NCBI RefSeq assembly: GCF_002285795.1
Contig: NZ_CP022961.1
Span: forward strand, 806,001 to 870,000
Source of the DNA: Plantactinospora sp. KBS50
Lineage (GTDB): Bacteria > Actinomycetota > Actinomycetes > Mycobacteriales > Micromonosporaceae
Direction of reading: 5' to 3'
DNA length: 64,000 bases
Shown here piece after piece: positions 1-8,386 of the stretch. The notes beneath the pieces were generated by a model. It searched no databases. It saw nothing but the letters and a program-made list of their open reading frames with translations, and was not told where the DNA came from. Position 1 is the stretch's first letter, and every line of letters begins with the position of its first letter. The position numbers and the translations under genes are program-made.

Positions 1-1165
1 CGCCGCCGAGGTCGACCAACCGGCCGGCCTCGGCCGGATCGTGCGGGACGGCGCCGGGCGGTTGGAACGGATCGTGGAGGAGCGCGACGCCAGCCCGGCG
101 CAGCGGGCGATCCGGGAGATCAACGCCGGCAGCTACGTCTTCGACGCGGCCCGGCTGCGCACGGCGCTCAGCAAGCTCTCCACCGACAACGAGCAGGGCG
201 AGGAGTACCTCACGGACGTCTTCGAGCTGCTCGTGGGCGCGGGCGAACCGGTCGGGGTGCACGTCGCGCGGGACGCCACCGAGACCCGCGGGTGCAACGA
301 CCGGTACGAGCTGGCCGGGCTGCGCCAGGCGCTGCGGGACCGGGTCAACGAGGCGTGGATGCGCTCCGGGGTGACGATCCTGGACCCGGCGACGACCTGG
401 ATCGACGTGACCGTTTCCGTGGGCCGGGACGCCGTGCTGGACCAGAACACCCAGTTGCGCGGCACGACCGAGGTGGCCGAGGGCGCCACCGTGGGTCCGG
501 ACGTGACGCTCGTCGACACGGTGGTCGGCGCCGGCGCCACGGTGCTGCGCAGCCACGTGGTGTCCGCCCGGCTCGGCCCCGGGGCGAGCGTCGGCCCGTA
601 CGCGTACCTGCGACCCGAGGCGAACGTGGGCGAGGGGGCGAAGGTCGGCACGTTCGTCGAGGTGAAGAAGTCCGAGATCGGTCCCGGTGCCAAGGTGCCG
701 CACCTGAGCTACGTGGGCGACGCGACGATCGGAGCGCGGGCGAACATCGGCGCCGCGACGATCTTCGTGAACTACGACGGGGTCGCCAAGCACCACACCA
801 CGGTCGGCGAGGCGGCGTTCATCGGCTGCGACACCAGCCTGATCGCCCCGGTCGAGGTGGGTCCGGGCGCGTACGTGGCGGCCGGCAGCGCCATCGACAA
901 GGACGTACCGGCCGGTGCCCTCGGGGTGACCCGGGCGCCGCAGCGGAACATCGAGGGCTGGGTGACCCGGCGCCGGGCGGGGACCCGGTCGGCGGCGGCG
1001 GCCGAACGTGCCCTCGCCGAGTCGGCCGGGCGTCGGCCGGGGGCCGACGGAGCGCCGGCCGGGCGTGGGCCGGGGGCGGAGGACGGGTCCTCGGGTGAGC
1101 AAGCCCACGAGGACGCCCAGGCGGGTGGACGGCAGGCGGACGCGAGAGATACTCCAACTGAATAG
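1..1165 (+). CDS. glmU: GlmU, bifunctional UDP-GlcNAc pyrophosphorylase / GlcN-1-P acetyltransferase (5' truncated by window)
   Basis: The reading frame is open from base 2, so the start lies before the window and part of the N-terminal uridyltransferase domain is missing. The first visible residues (GLGRIVRDGAGRLERIVEE) are typical of the pyrophosphorylase half. A left-handed beta-helix of hexapeptide repeats follows, with the acetyltransferase motifs LRPEANVGEGAKVGTFVEVK and SYVGDATIG. GlmU makes UDP-N-acetylglucosamine for peptidoglycan. The last 55 or so residues are a low-complexity A/G/R/P/D tail of the kind common in actinomycete GlmU. prs follows 53 bases later on the same strand, the usual glmU-prs order. 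Confidence 0.97.
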   Translation, partial: AAEVDQPAGLGRIVRDGAGRLERIVEERDASPAQRAIREINAGSYVFDAARLRTALSKLSTDNEQGEEYLTDVFELLVGAGEPVGVHVARDATETRGCNDRYELAGLRQALRDRVNEAWMRSGVTILDPATTWIDVTVSVGRDAVLDQNTQLRGTTEVAEGATVGPDVTLVDTVVGAGATVLRSHVVSARLGPGASVGPYAYLRPEANVGEGAKVGTFVEVKKSEIGPGAKVPHLSYVGDATIGARANIGAATIFVNYDGVAKHHTTVGEAAFIGCDTSLIAPVEVGPGAYVAAGSAIDKDVPAGALGVTRAPQRNIEGWVTRRRAGTRSAAAAERALAESAGRRPGADGAPAGRGPGAEDGSSGEQAHEDAQAGGRQADARDTPTE

Positions 1166-1218
1166 CGCGCCTGGTCGCACCGCCAGGAACCCCTTCAGCA
1201 ACGGGAGCGGACGAGCCG

Positions 1219-2199
1219 ATGGGCAGCATCGTCGCCGAAAATCGCAAGAGTCTGATGCTCTTCTCCGGACGCGGTTTTCCGGAGTTGGCGCAAGAGATCG
1301 GTGAGGCCCTCGGTGTGGCACCGACCGCATCCGACTCGTACGAGTTCGCCAATGGCGAGATCTTCGTCCGGTTCAAGGAGTCGGTCCGCGGCTCGGACGC
1401 CTTCGTGGTCCAGTCGGTCACCCACGGGGTCAACAAGTGGGTGATGGAAACCCTCATCATGATCGACGCCCTGAAGCGCGGCTCGGCCAAGCGGATCACC
1501 GTGGTACTGCCGTTCTATCCGTACGCCCGGCAGGACAAGAAGCACCGGGGCCGGGAGCCGATCTCCGCGCGGCTGGTGGCGGACCTGTTGAAGACCGCGG
1601 GCGCGAACCGGATCCTGACGGTGGACCTGCACACGGCGCAGATCCAGGGCTTCTTCGACGGGCCGGTGGACCACCTGTTCGCCATGGACACCCTCGCCGA
1701 GTACGTCGAGCGCAGGTACGCGGGCCGGCCGATGACCGTGGTGGCGCCGGACTCGGGCCGGGTCCGGGTGGCGGAGCGCTGGACGGACCGGCTCGGCGGC
1801 TGCCCGCTGGCCTTCATCCACAAGACCCGGGACCCGTTGAAGCCGAATCAGGTGGTGGCCAACCGGGTGGTCGGTGACGTCGAGGGCCGGGTGTGCCTGA
1901 TCGTCGACGACATGATCGACACCGGTGGAACGATCTGTGGCGCGGCCGACATCCTCCAGGACACCGGCGCGGCGGAGGTGCTGGTGGCCTCCACCCACGC
2001 GCTGCTCTCCGACCCGGCGACCGAGCGGCTGAAGAACAGCCGGATCAGCGAGGTCGTGGTCACCAACACCCTGCCGCTGCCGCCGGAGAAGCGGCTGGAC
2101 AAGATCACCGTGCTGTCCATCGCGCCGCTGCTGGCCCGGGCCATCCGGGAGGTCTTCGACGACGGCTCGGTGACCACGCTCTTCGGCGGTCTGAGCTGA
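1219..2199 (+). CDS. prs: Ribose-phosphate diphosphokinase (PRPP synthetase)
   Basis: Cytosolic enzyme making phosphoribosyl pyrophosphate from ribose 5-phosphate and ATP, for purine, pyrimidine, His and Trp synthesis. At 326 residues it has the normal family length. Visible motifs are the DLHTAQIQGFFDGPVDHL segment near residue 136 and the PRPP-binding loop VDDMIDTGGT near residue 228. The ATG start is preceded by GGGAGCGGACG, a usable ribosome site. It follows glmU and precedes rplY, the conserved actinomycete order, and may be read from the glmU transcript. The identification is firm. Confidence 0.97.
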   Translation: MGSIVAENRKSLMLFSGRGFPELAQEIGEALGVAPTASDSYEFANGEIFVRFKESVRGSDAFVVQSVTHGVNKWVMETLIMIDALKRGSAKRITVVLPFYPYARQDKKHRGREPISARLVADLLKTAGANRILTVDLHTAQIQGFFDGPVDHLFAMDTLAEYVERRYAGRPMTVVAPDSGRVRVAERWTDRLGGCPLAFIHKTRDPLKPNQVVANRVVGDVEGRVCLIVDDMIDTGGTICGAADILQDTGAAEVLVASTHALLSDPATERLKNSRISEVVVTNTLPLPPEKRLDKITVLSIAPLLARAIREVFDDGSVTTLFGGLS

Positions 2200-2434
2200 G
2201 GTCGGATCTCCCGGGTACCCGCCCCGGGTGCGGTTTCCTGCTCGGGTAGACTGGTGCGGTTGCCACGGCGAGGGGGCCCTGCGGGACGCGGATGGACGCG
2301 GGCGCGGAGGCACCGTCATCGACGCGGTGCTCCGGGCAGTGCGTGATGCTTCCGCCCCAGAGCCCCTTGCCGAGCACCGAGACGCCGTTATCGAAGACGA
2401 GACCGCCGCCGCGAACGTATCAGGAGTTTCTGCC

Positions 2435-3115
2435 GTGTCCGAGGTAAAGATCAGCGCCGAGCCCCGTACCGAGTTCGGCAAGGGTGGTGCCCGCCGTACC
2501 CGCCGGGCCGGCCTGGTGCCGGCAGTGCTCTACGGCCATGGCGAAAAGCCCAAGCACATCGCCCTGCCCGCCCTGGAGTTCGCCGCCGCCATCCGGCACG
2601 GCGGCGCGAACCAGCTGCTGAGCATCGAGATCAGCGATGGCACCAGCGCCCTGGCCCTGCCGAAGGCGATCCAGCGGGACCCGGTGCGGGACACCTTCGA
2701 GCACGTCGACCTGCTGCTGGTGCGGCGCGGCGAGAAGGTCACCGTGGAGGTTCCGGTCCAGCTCACCGGGGAGCCGGCCCGGGACACGCTGGTGATGCAC
2801 GAGCACGACACCCTGGCGGTGCTGGCGGACGCGACCCGGCTGCCGGAGTCGCTGCAGGTCTCGATCGACGGCCTGGAGGCCGGCTCCCAGGTCACCGCCG
2901 GCCAGGTCAAGCTCCCCTCGGGTGTCGAGCTGACCGTGGACGGCGACATGGTGGTCGCGGTGATCACCGCGGCGCCGACCGCCGAGCAGTTGGCCACCGA
3001 GGAAGAGCTGGCCGCGGGCGAGGAAGCCGAGGCGGCCGAGGCGGCCGAGGCTGCCGAGGGCGAGGAGCCGACCGGGAGCGAGCCGACCCCGGCCGAGGCG
3101 AACGCCGAAAGCTGA
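2435..3115 (+). CDS. rplY: 50S ribosomal protein L25/Ctc-type (TL5), general stress protein family
   Basis: A 226-residue protein binding 5S rRNA. The N-terminal L25 domain (SEVKISAEPRTEFGKG, then ARRTRRAGLVPAVLYG) is followed by the C-terminal beta domain of the long Ctc/TL5 form, and by an acidic E/A-rich tail from about residue 187. An upstream in-frame GTG at 2228 would add 69 residues, but the N-terminus typical of the family begins at the GTG at 2435, and AGGAG lies 9-13 bases before it. A TAGACT -10-like hexamer at 2247-2252 could give a leader of about 175 bases; no good -35 is visible. pth follows, as in most actinomycetes. Confidence 0.94.
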   Translation: MSEVKISAEPRTEFGKGGARRTRRAGLVPAVLYGHGEKPKHIALPALEFAAAIRHGGANQLLSIEISDGTSALALPKAIQRDPVRDTFEHVDLLLVRRGEKVTVEVPVQLTGEPARDTLVMHEHDTLAVLADATRLPESLQVSIDGLEAGSQVTAGQVKLPSGVELTVDGDMVVAVITAAPTAEQLATEEELAAGEEAEAAEAAEAAEGEEPTGSEPTPAEANAES

Positions 3116-3208
3116 CCGATCGTGCGACAGGCGTCCCCGTCCATTCGGGGGCGCCTGTTGTCGTTTCGGGTGGGGTTGCGTCGTTTCCGTGGGAGTCGAG
3201 GGGCGCAG

Positions 3209-3799
3209 GTGTCCGAGGAAAGCCTTCCGTGGCTGGTGGTCGGCCTGGGGAATCCGGGCCGGGACTACGCCGGTAACCGGCACAACGTCGGCTTCATGGT
3301 CGTGGACCTGCTGGCCGAGCGCATGCGTACCCGGTTCGGCCGGCACCGGCGGGCGGTCGCCGAGGTGGCCGAGGGGCGGCTCGGGATCGGCGGCCCGCGC
3401 CTGGTGCTGATGAAGCCCATGACGTTCATGAACCTGTCGGGTGGGCCGGTGGCGGCACTGGCCCGGTTCTACAAGGTGCCGATCGGGCAGATCGTCGCGG
3501 TGCATGACGAGTTGGACATCCCGTACGGGCAGTTGCGGCTCAAGTGCGGCGGCGGCGAGGGTGGGCACAACGGCCTGCGCTCGATGTCGAAGTCGCTGGG
3601 CACCAAGGACTACCTGCGGGTGCGGTTCGGCATCGGTCGGCCGCCGGGCCGGCAGGATCCGGCCGACTTCGTGTTGACCGACTTCTCGACCGTCGAGCGC
3701 AAGGAACTGGACTTTCTGGTCGACCGGGCGGCCGATGCGGTGGAGTCGGTGCTGGCCCGCGGCCTGGAATGGACGCAGAACGCGTACCACGGGACCTGA
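3209..3799 (+). CDS. pth: Peptidyl-tRNA hydrolase
   Basis: Cleaves peptidyl-tRNA released from stalled ribosomes. The family signature GLGNPG is at residues 12-17, the catalytic His at residue 25 (HNVGFM), and [16 protein letters not shown] and GHNGLRS follow in order. The GTG at 3209 gives 196 residues, the family length, and has a GAGGGG ribosome site 5 bases upstream. The frame is open back to 3122, but that extension is unconserved and lacks a ribosome site. It sits directly after rplY with a 93-base gap. Confidence 0.96.
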   Translation: MSEESLPWLVVGLGNPGRDYAGNRHNVGFMVVDLLAERMRTRFGRHRRAVAEVAEGRLGIGGPRLVLMKPMTFMNLSGGPVAALARFYKVPIGQIVAVHDELDIPYGQLRLKCGGGEGGHNGLRSMSKSLGTKDYLRVRFGIGRPPGRQDPADFVLTDFSTVERKELDFLVDRAADAVESVLARGLEWTQNAYHGT

Positions 3800-3958
3800 C
3801 GCGCGGCCTTGCGGCCGGTGCCGACGCAGGTCAGCCGCCCGCGCGGCGCGTCGGCCCGGGCGGCGGGGCCGGTAGTCTGGCCCGAACCGCTCAGGCCGGG
3901 CGAGGGGTTCGCGGCGGCCGACGGGACCGGGTGGGTCCCCTCGCGTGAGGAGGCGATC

Positions 3959-4006
3959 GTGACGCGTACGGTGGCGGGCTTCGCCGGTATCCCGGGTGCG
4001 GGCTGA
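3959..4006 (+). CDS. Possible 15-residue leader peptide in front of cysQ
   Basis: A GTG codon at 3959 opens a 15-codon frame (VTRTVAGFAGIPGAG) ending in a TGA at 4004-4006. The start has an unusually good ribosome site, GAGGAGG at 3946-3952 with 6-base spacing. The stop shares its last base with the cysQ ATG (TGATG), and cysQ itself has no recognisable ribosome site, so translation of cysQ may depend on this peptide. A TAGTCT -10-like hexamer lies at 3873-3878. The peptide has no Cys or Met, so classical sulfur-amino-acid attenuation is not supported. The start context is seen directly; function is inferred. Confidence 0.4.
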   Translation: MTRTVAGFAGIPGAG

Positions 4007-4839
4007 TGGCGGCCCCTCCGGTGATCGACGGCGCCTTCGCCCGATGGCTCGCGGCCCGCGCCGGTCAGGCGCTGCTTGAGGTACGCGCCGAGCTGGGCTT
4101 CGCCGATCCCGGCGCGCTGAAGGCGGCCGGTGACAAGGTGTCCCACGACCTGATCCGCGCCGAGCTGGCCCGTTGGCGGCCGGCCGACGCGGTGCTCTCC
4201 GAGGAGGACGAGGGGTCGCGGCTGGCCTGGGCCGCCGAGGTGGACGCGGCGGCGGTGCCGCGGCTGACCGCGGACCGGGTGTGGATCGTGGATCCGTTGG
4301 ACGGGACCCGGGAGTTCTCGGAGGAGGGCCGCACGGACTGGGCGGTGCACGTGGCGCTCTGGGACCGCCGGCTCGGGGGGCACGGCCTGGCCGCCGGGGC
4401 GGTGGCGTTGCCGGCGCAGCACCGGGTGCTGGGTACGGATTCGCCGCCGGCCTATCCGCCGATGGGGTCCTCGTCGGTGGCGGCAGGTGAGCCCGGCGCG
4501 GGGCTGCGGTTGGCGGCGAGTCGGAGTCGTCCGCCGGTGTTCCTGACGGATGTGGCGGCGCAGGTGGGTGCGCGGTTGGTGCCGATGGGTTCGGCGGGGG
4601 CGAAGATCGCGGCGGTGGTGGGTGGTGAGGTGGATGCGTACGTGCATGCGGGTGGGCAGTACGAGTGGGATTCTGCCGCGCCGGTGGCTGTGGCGACGGC
4701 CACGGGTTTGCATGCTTCCCGGATCGACGGGTCTGCGTTGAAATACAACCAGGCCGACCCGCGCCTGCCTGATCTTGTGGTGTGCCGAAAGGATCTCGCG
4801 CCCCGGCTGCTTGCGGCGTTGCAGCAGCACTGCGGGTAG
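4006..4839 (+). CDS. cysQ: CysQ-type 3'(2'),5'-bisphosphate nucleotidase (inositol monophosphatase family)
   Basis: Member of the Mg-dependent inositol monophosphatase fold, 277 residues. The metal-binding motifs are present: EED near residue 66, DPLDGT at 96-101 and WDSAAP near 222. The family hydrolyses PAP or PAPS; because cysD and cysN follow at once, recycling of 3'-phosphoadenosine phosphates in sulfate assimilation is the likely role. The ATG overlaps the stop of a short upstream frame. From about base 4440 codon choice shifts to G- and T-ending codons (GTG, TTG, GGT), unlike the first half of the gene. A generic inositol phosphatase remains possible. Confidence 0.88.
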   Translation: MAAPPVIDGAFARWLAARAGQALLEVRAELGFADPGALKAAGDKVSHDLIRAELARWRPADAVLSEEDEGSRLAWAAEVDAAAVPRLTADRVWIVDPLDGTREFSEEGRTDWAVHVALWDRRLGGHGLAAGAVALPAQHRVLGTDSPPAYPPMGSSSVAAGEPGAGLRLAASRSRPPVFLTDVAAQVGARLVPMGSAGAKIAAVVGGEVDAYVHAGGQYEWDSAAPVAVATATGLHASRIDGSALKYNQADPRLPDLVVCRKDLAPRLLAALQQHCG

Positions 4840-4928
4840 GTTGTACGCGATCGAGCCTGCTTCACCTACCGGAAAGGTGTGGTTTGCGGCATGGGTGACC
4901 GTAACGGACTTCGGACTGGAGCTGCCGG

Positions 4929-5840
4929 ATGAGCACGACTGCGGCGTATCGGGTCTCGCACCTGGCTGAGTTGGAGGCGGAGAGCATTTTCGTCATCCGT
5001 GAGGTGGTGGCGGAGTTGGAACGTCCGGCGTTGTTGTTTTCCGGTGGTAAAGACTCGATCGTGATGTTGCGGTTGGCGCAGAAGGCGTTCGCGCCGGCTG
5101 GTGTGCCGTTCCCGGTGATGCATGTGGATACGGGGCACAACTTTCCGGAGGTGTTGGCGTTCCGGGACGCGCGGGTGAACCAGTTGCGGTTGCAGTTGCT
5201 GGTGGCCAGTGTGCCGGAGGCGTTGGAGAAGGGTCTGGTACGGGCGCCGGCGGATGGGACGCGGAACCGGATCCAGACGCCGGTGTTGTTGGAGGCGGTG
5301 GAGAAGTACCGGTTCAACGCCCTGTTCGGGGGTGCGCGGCGGGACGAGGAGAAAGCCCGCGCGAAGGAACGGATCTTCAGTTTCCGGGACGAGTTCGGGC
5401 AGTGGGACCCGAAGAACCAGCGGCCGGAGTTGTGGTCGCTGTACAACGGCCGTCACCATGCGGGCGAGTCGATCCGGGTGTTCCCGTTGTCGAACTGGAC
5501 CGAGTTGGACGTGTGGCACTACATCGCCCGGGAACGGTTGACGTTGCCCTCGATCTACTTCGCCCACGAGCGGCAGGTGGTCGAGCGTGACGGCATGTTG
5601 TACGGGGTGAACGAGTTCCTCCCGGCCCGGGACGGGGAGCGGGTGTTCACCGCCCGGGTGCGGTACCGCACCGTGGGCGACGCGTCCTGCACCGCGGCGG
5701 TGGCCTCGGACGCCGACACGGTGGACAAGGTGATCGAGGAAGTCGCCGCGACCCGGATCACCGAACGAGGCGCGACCCGTGGCGACGACCGGGTCAGCGA
5801 GGCCGCGATGGAAGACCGTAAGCGGGAGGGCTACTTCTGA
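4929..5840 (+). CDS. cysD: Sulfate adenylyltransferase subunit 2 (CysD)
   Basis: The catalytic ATP-sulfurylase subunit, which forms adenosine 5'-phosphosulfate from sulfate and ATP together with CysN. The PP-loop SGGKDS is at residues 38-43, followed by HVDTGHNFPE and the conserved middle FGGARRDEEKARAKER; 303 residues is the family length. GGAG lies 8 bases before the ATG. Its stop overlaps the cysN start (ATGA), so the two are translationally coupled. Codons are G/T-ending through most of the gene and turn C-ending near the 3' end. Confidence 0.97.
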   Translation: MSTTAAYRVSHLAELEAESIFVIREVVAELERPALLFSGGKDSIVMLRLAQKAFAPAGVPFPVMHVDTGHNFPEVLAFRDARVNQLRLQLLVASVPEALEKGLVRAPADGTRNRIQTPVLLEAVEKYRFNALFGGARRDEEKARAKERIFSFRDEFGQWDPKNQRPELWSLYNGRHHAGESIRVFPLSNWTELDVWHYIARERLTLPSIYFAHERQVVERDGMLYGVNEFLPARDGERVFTARVRYRTVGDASCTAAVASDADTVDKVIEEVAATRITERGATRGDDRVSEAAMEDRKREGYF

Positions 5841-7150
5841 TGACCGTCCACACCACCACCGGCGGCGGGTTGGAAACCGAGTCGGGGCAGCGGCCGATGG
5901 ACCTGCTGCGGTTCGCCACCGCCGGCAGCGTCGACGACGGCAAGTCCACCCTCATCGGCCGGCTGCTGTACGACACGAAATCCCTGTTCAACGACCAACT
6001 CGCCGCGGTCGAAGCGGTCAGCACCGCCCGCGGCGACGAATACACCAACCTCGCCCTGCTCACCGACGGGCTCCGCGCCGAACGGGAACAAGGCATCACC
6101 ATCGACGTGGCCTACCGCTACTTCGCCACCCCCCGACGCAAATTCATCATCGCCGACACCCCCGGCCACATCCAGTACACCCGCAACATGGTCACCGGCG
6201 CCTCCACCGCCGACCTGGCCCTCATCCTCGTCGACGCCCGCAAAGGCCTGGTCGAACAATCCCGCCGCCACGCCTTCCTCTGCTCCCTGCTCCGCGTCCC
6301 CCACCTCGTCCTGTGCGTCAACAAAATGGACCTCGTCGACTGGTCCCAGGACGTGTTCAACACCATCAACGACGAATTCACCGCCTTCGCCGCGAAACTC
6401 GACGCCCCCGACCTCACCGCCATCCCCATCAGCGCCCTACACGGCGACAACATCGTCACCCGCTCCGAAGCCACCCCCTGGTACGAAGGCCCCGCCCTCC
6501 TCCACCACCTCGAACACGTCCACATCGCCTCCGACCGCAACCTCGTCGACGTCCGCTTCCCCGTCCAATACGTCATCCGCCCCCAATCCACCACCATCAC
6601 CGACTACCGCGGCTACGCCGGACAAGTCGCCTCCGGCATCCTCAAACCCCACGACGAAGTCATGATCCTGCCCTCCGGCTTCACCACCCACATCACCCAC
6701 ATCGACACCGCCGACGGACCCCAAACCCAAGCCCACCCCCCCATGTCCGTCACCATCCGCCTCGCCGACGAACTCGACATCTCCCGCGGCGACATGATCT
6801 GCCGCCCCCACAACACCCCCACCCCCACCCAGGACATCGAAGCCATGCTCTGCTGGATGGACGAAACCCAACCCCTCACCATCGGCGGCAAATACACCAT
6901 CAAACACACCACCCGCACCGCCCGCACCCTCATCCGCACCCTCCACTACCGCCTCGACATCAACACCCTCCACCGCGACGAAACCGCCACCACCCTCACC
7001 CTCAACGACATCGGCCGCGTCCGCCTCCGCACCACCATCCCCCTCCTCGCCGACGAATACCGCCGCAACCGCACCACCGGCGGCTTCATCCTCATCGACG
7101 AAACCACCAACCGCACCATCGCCGCCGGCATGATCGTGGGCGCCAGCTGA
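5840..7150 (+). CDS. cysN: Sulfate adenylyltransferase subunit 1, GTPase (CysN)
   Basis: GTPase partner of CysD, related to elongation factor Tu. The P-loop GSVDDGKS is at residues 29-36, DTPGH at 106-110 and NKMD at 161-164, followed by two EF-Tu-like beta-barrel domains. At 436 residues it ends without a CysC (APS kinase) fusion, so an APS reductase route or a separate kinase is implied. The coding strand is extremely C-rich (31 C and 8 G in 6721-6780), the opposite of cysD. It starts inside the cysD stop codon. Confidence 0.97.
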   Translation: MTVHTTTGGGLETESGQRPMDLLRFATAGSVDDGKSTLIGRLLYDTKSLFNDQLAAVEAVSTARGDEYTNLALLTDGLRAEREQGITIDVAYRYFATPRRKFIIADTPGHIQYTRNMVTGASTADLALILVDARKGLVEQSRRHAFLCSLLRVPHLVLCVNKMDLVDWSQDVFNTINDEFTAFAAKLDAPDLTAIPISALHGDNIVTRSEATPWYEGPALLHHLEHVHIASDRNLVDVRFPVQYVIRPQSTTITDYRGYAGQVASGILKPHDEVMILPSGFTTHITHIDTADGPQTQAHPPMSVTIRLADELDISRGDMICRPHNTPTPTQDIEAMLCWMDETQPLTIGGKYTIKHTTRTARTLIRTLHYRLDINTLHRDETATTLTLNDIGRVRLRTTIPLLADEYRRNRTTGGFILIDETTNRTIAAGMIVGAS

Positions 7151-7176
7151 GCCGCTGAGCGGCCCGCTCGGCGGGC
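7151..7176. terminator. Two adjacent hairpins between convergent cysN and galK
   Basis: Right after the cysN stop, GCCGC-TGA-GCGGC (7151-7163) is followed by GCCCGC-TCG-GCGGGC (7162-7176). Neither has a T-tract, as is usual for high-GC terminators. The convergent position supports a termination role. Confidence 0.45.
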
Positions 7177-7237
7177 GTGGGTGGGTGCGCGTCAGGGCAG
7201 CCGGCGGGCGTGGGTGGGTGCCGCGTCAGGGCAGCCG
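7171..7237. repeat. 33/34-bp tandem duplication spanning the galK stop codon
   Basis: The unit at 7171-7203 is repeated at 7204-7237 with a single inserted C. A third partial unit begins at 7238. The galK stop codon lies in the second copy, so one copy sits in the gap between cysN and galK. Confidence 0.85.
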
Positions 7238-8386
7238 GCGGGCGCCGGGACCGGGCAGCGCGGTGAACGCCCGCGGCCGGGTGAAGCCGCGTTCGGCGAA
7301 GGCGTCCGTCACGGCGACCGCCACCGCGTCGGCGTTGTCGGCCTCGGTCAGGGCCACCACGCAGCCCCCGAAGCCGCCGCCGGTCATCCGGGCGCCGTAC
7401 GCCCCGGCCGCCAGCGCGGCGTCCACGGCGGTGTCGACCTCGGGAACGGTGATCTCGAAGTCGTCGCGCATCGACGCGTGCGAGGCGGTGAGCAGCGGGC
7501 CGATGTCCCGGATCCGCCGGTCGCGCAGCAGCGCCACGGTGTCCAGCACCCGCTGGTTCTCGGTCACCACGTGCCGCGCCCGGCGCCGGGTCACCTCGTC
7601 GGAGAGCCGGTCGAGCGCGCCGGGCAGATCGGCCGGGCCGATGTCGCGCAGCGCGGGCACCCCCAGTTGCCGGGCGGCCTCCTCGCACACCCGACGGCGG
7701 TCGGCGTACTCGCCGTCGACGTGCCGGTGCTCGGCGCGGCTGTCGAGGACGACGATCGCCAGGCCGGCCTCGGCGAGGTCGAACGGGATGTGTTCCACCG
7801 CCAGCGACCGGCAGTCCAGGAACAGCGCATGCCCGGCCCGGCAGCGGATCGAGGCGGACTGGTCCATCACCCCGGTCGGGGCACCGACGTACTCGTTCTC
7901 GGCCCGCTGCGCGAGCCGCGGCCGGTCGTCCACCGGGAGGTCCAGGCCGCCGAGGTCGGCCAGGGCGGTGAGCACGGCCGATTCCAGCGCCGCCGAGGAG
8001 GACAGCCCGGCGCCCAGCGGTACGTCGGAGGCGATGGCCAGTTCGGCGTGCGGCACCCGGTGTCCGGCCTCGCGCAGCGCCCACACCACGCCGGCCACGT
8101 ACGCCCCCCAGCCGGGCACCGCGCCGGGGGCCAGACCGGCGTCGTCGAAGGAGATCCGTTCCCCGTTCGTCTCCGACCAGACCGACCAGTTGGCGCGCCG
8201 GGCCGCGGCGGCCGCGATCACCGTCTGCTGGGGCAGGGCGAACGGCAGGACGTACCCGTCGTTGTAGTCGGTGTGCTCGCCGATCAGGTTGACCCGGCCG
8301 GGCGCCGCCCACCGGCCGGTCGGCTCGACGCCGTACTCGGTCCGGAACCCGGCGACCGCGCGGCGGGCCACCGCCCCGTCGCTCAC
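7226..8386 (-). CDS. galK: Galactokinase
   Basis: GHMP-family kinase phosphorylating galactose in the Leloir pathway, 386 residues. The galactokinase signature around GEHTDYNDG is at residues 36-44, the ATP loop PLGAGLSSSAALES at about 123-136, and the C-terminal GHMP motif TGGGFGGC near 357. The GTG start overlaps the galE stop (GTGA), so it is translated coupled to galE. The stop codon lies within a short tandem duplication. Confidence 0.96.
   Translation of the reverse strand: MSDGAVARRAVAGFRTEYGVEPTGRWAAPGRVNLIGEHTDYNDGYVLPFALPQQTVIAAAAARRANWSVWSETNGERISFDDAGLAPGAVPGWGAYVAGVVWALREAGHRVPHAELAIASDVPLGAGLSSSAALESAVLTALADLGGLDLPVDDRPRLAQRAENEYVGAPTGVMDQSASIRCRAGHALFLDCRSLAVEHIPFDLAEAGLAIVVLDSRAEHRHVDGEYADRRRVCEEAARQLGVPALRDIGPADLPGALDRLSDEVTRRRARHVVTENQRVLDTVALLRDRRIRDIGPLLTASHASMRDDFEITVPEVDTAVDAALAAGAYGARMTGGGFGGCVVALTEADNADAVAVAVTDAFAERGFTRPRAFTALPGPGARRLP

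Noticed and set aside
3809-4006. 65-codon frame ending at the cysQ start
   Set aside because: Only its last 15 codons have a ribosome site; the upstream part looks non-coding. I kept just the short leader as a candidate.
4840-4928. Riboswitch or attenuator upstream of cysD
   Set aside because: Only a weak CACCT/AGGTG inverted repeat is seen; the 89-base gap has no recognisable riboswitch core.
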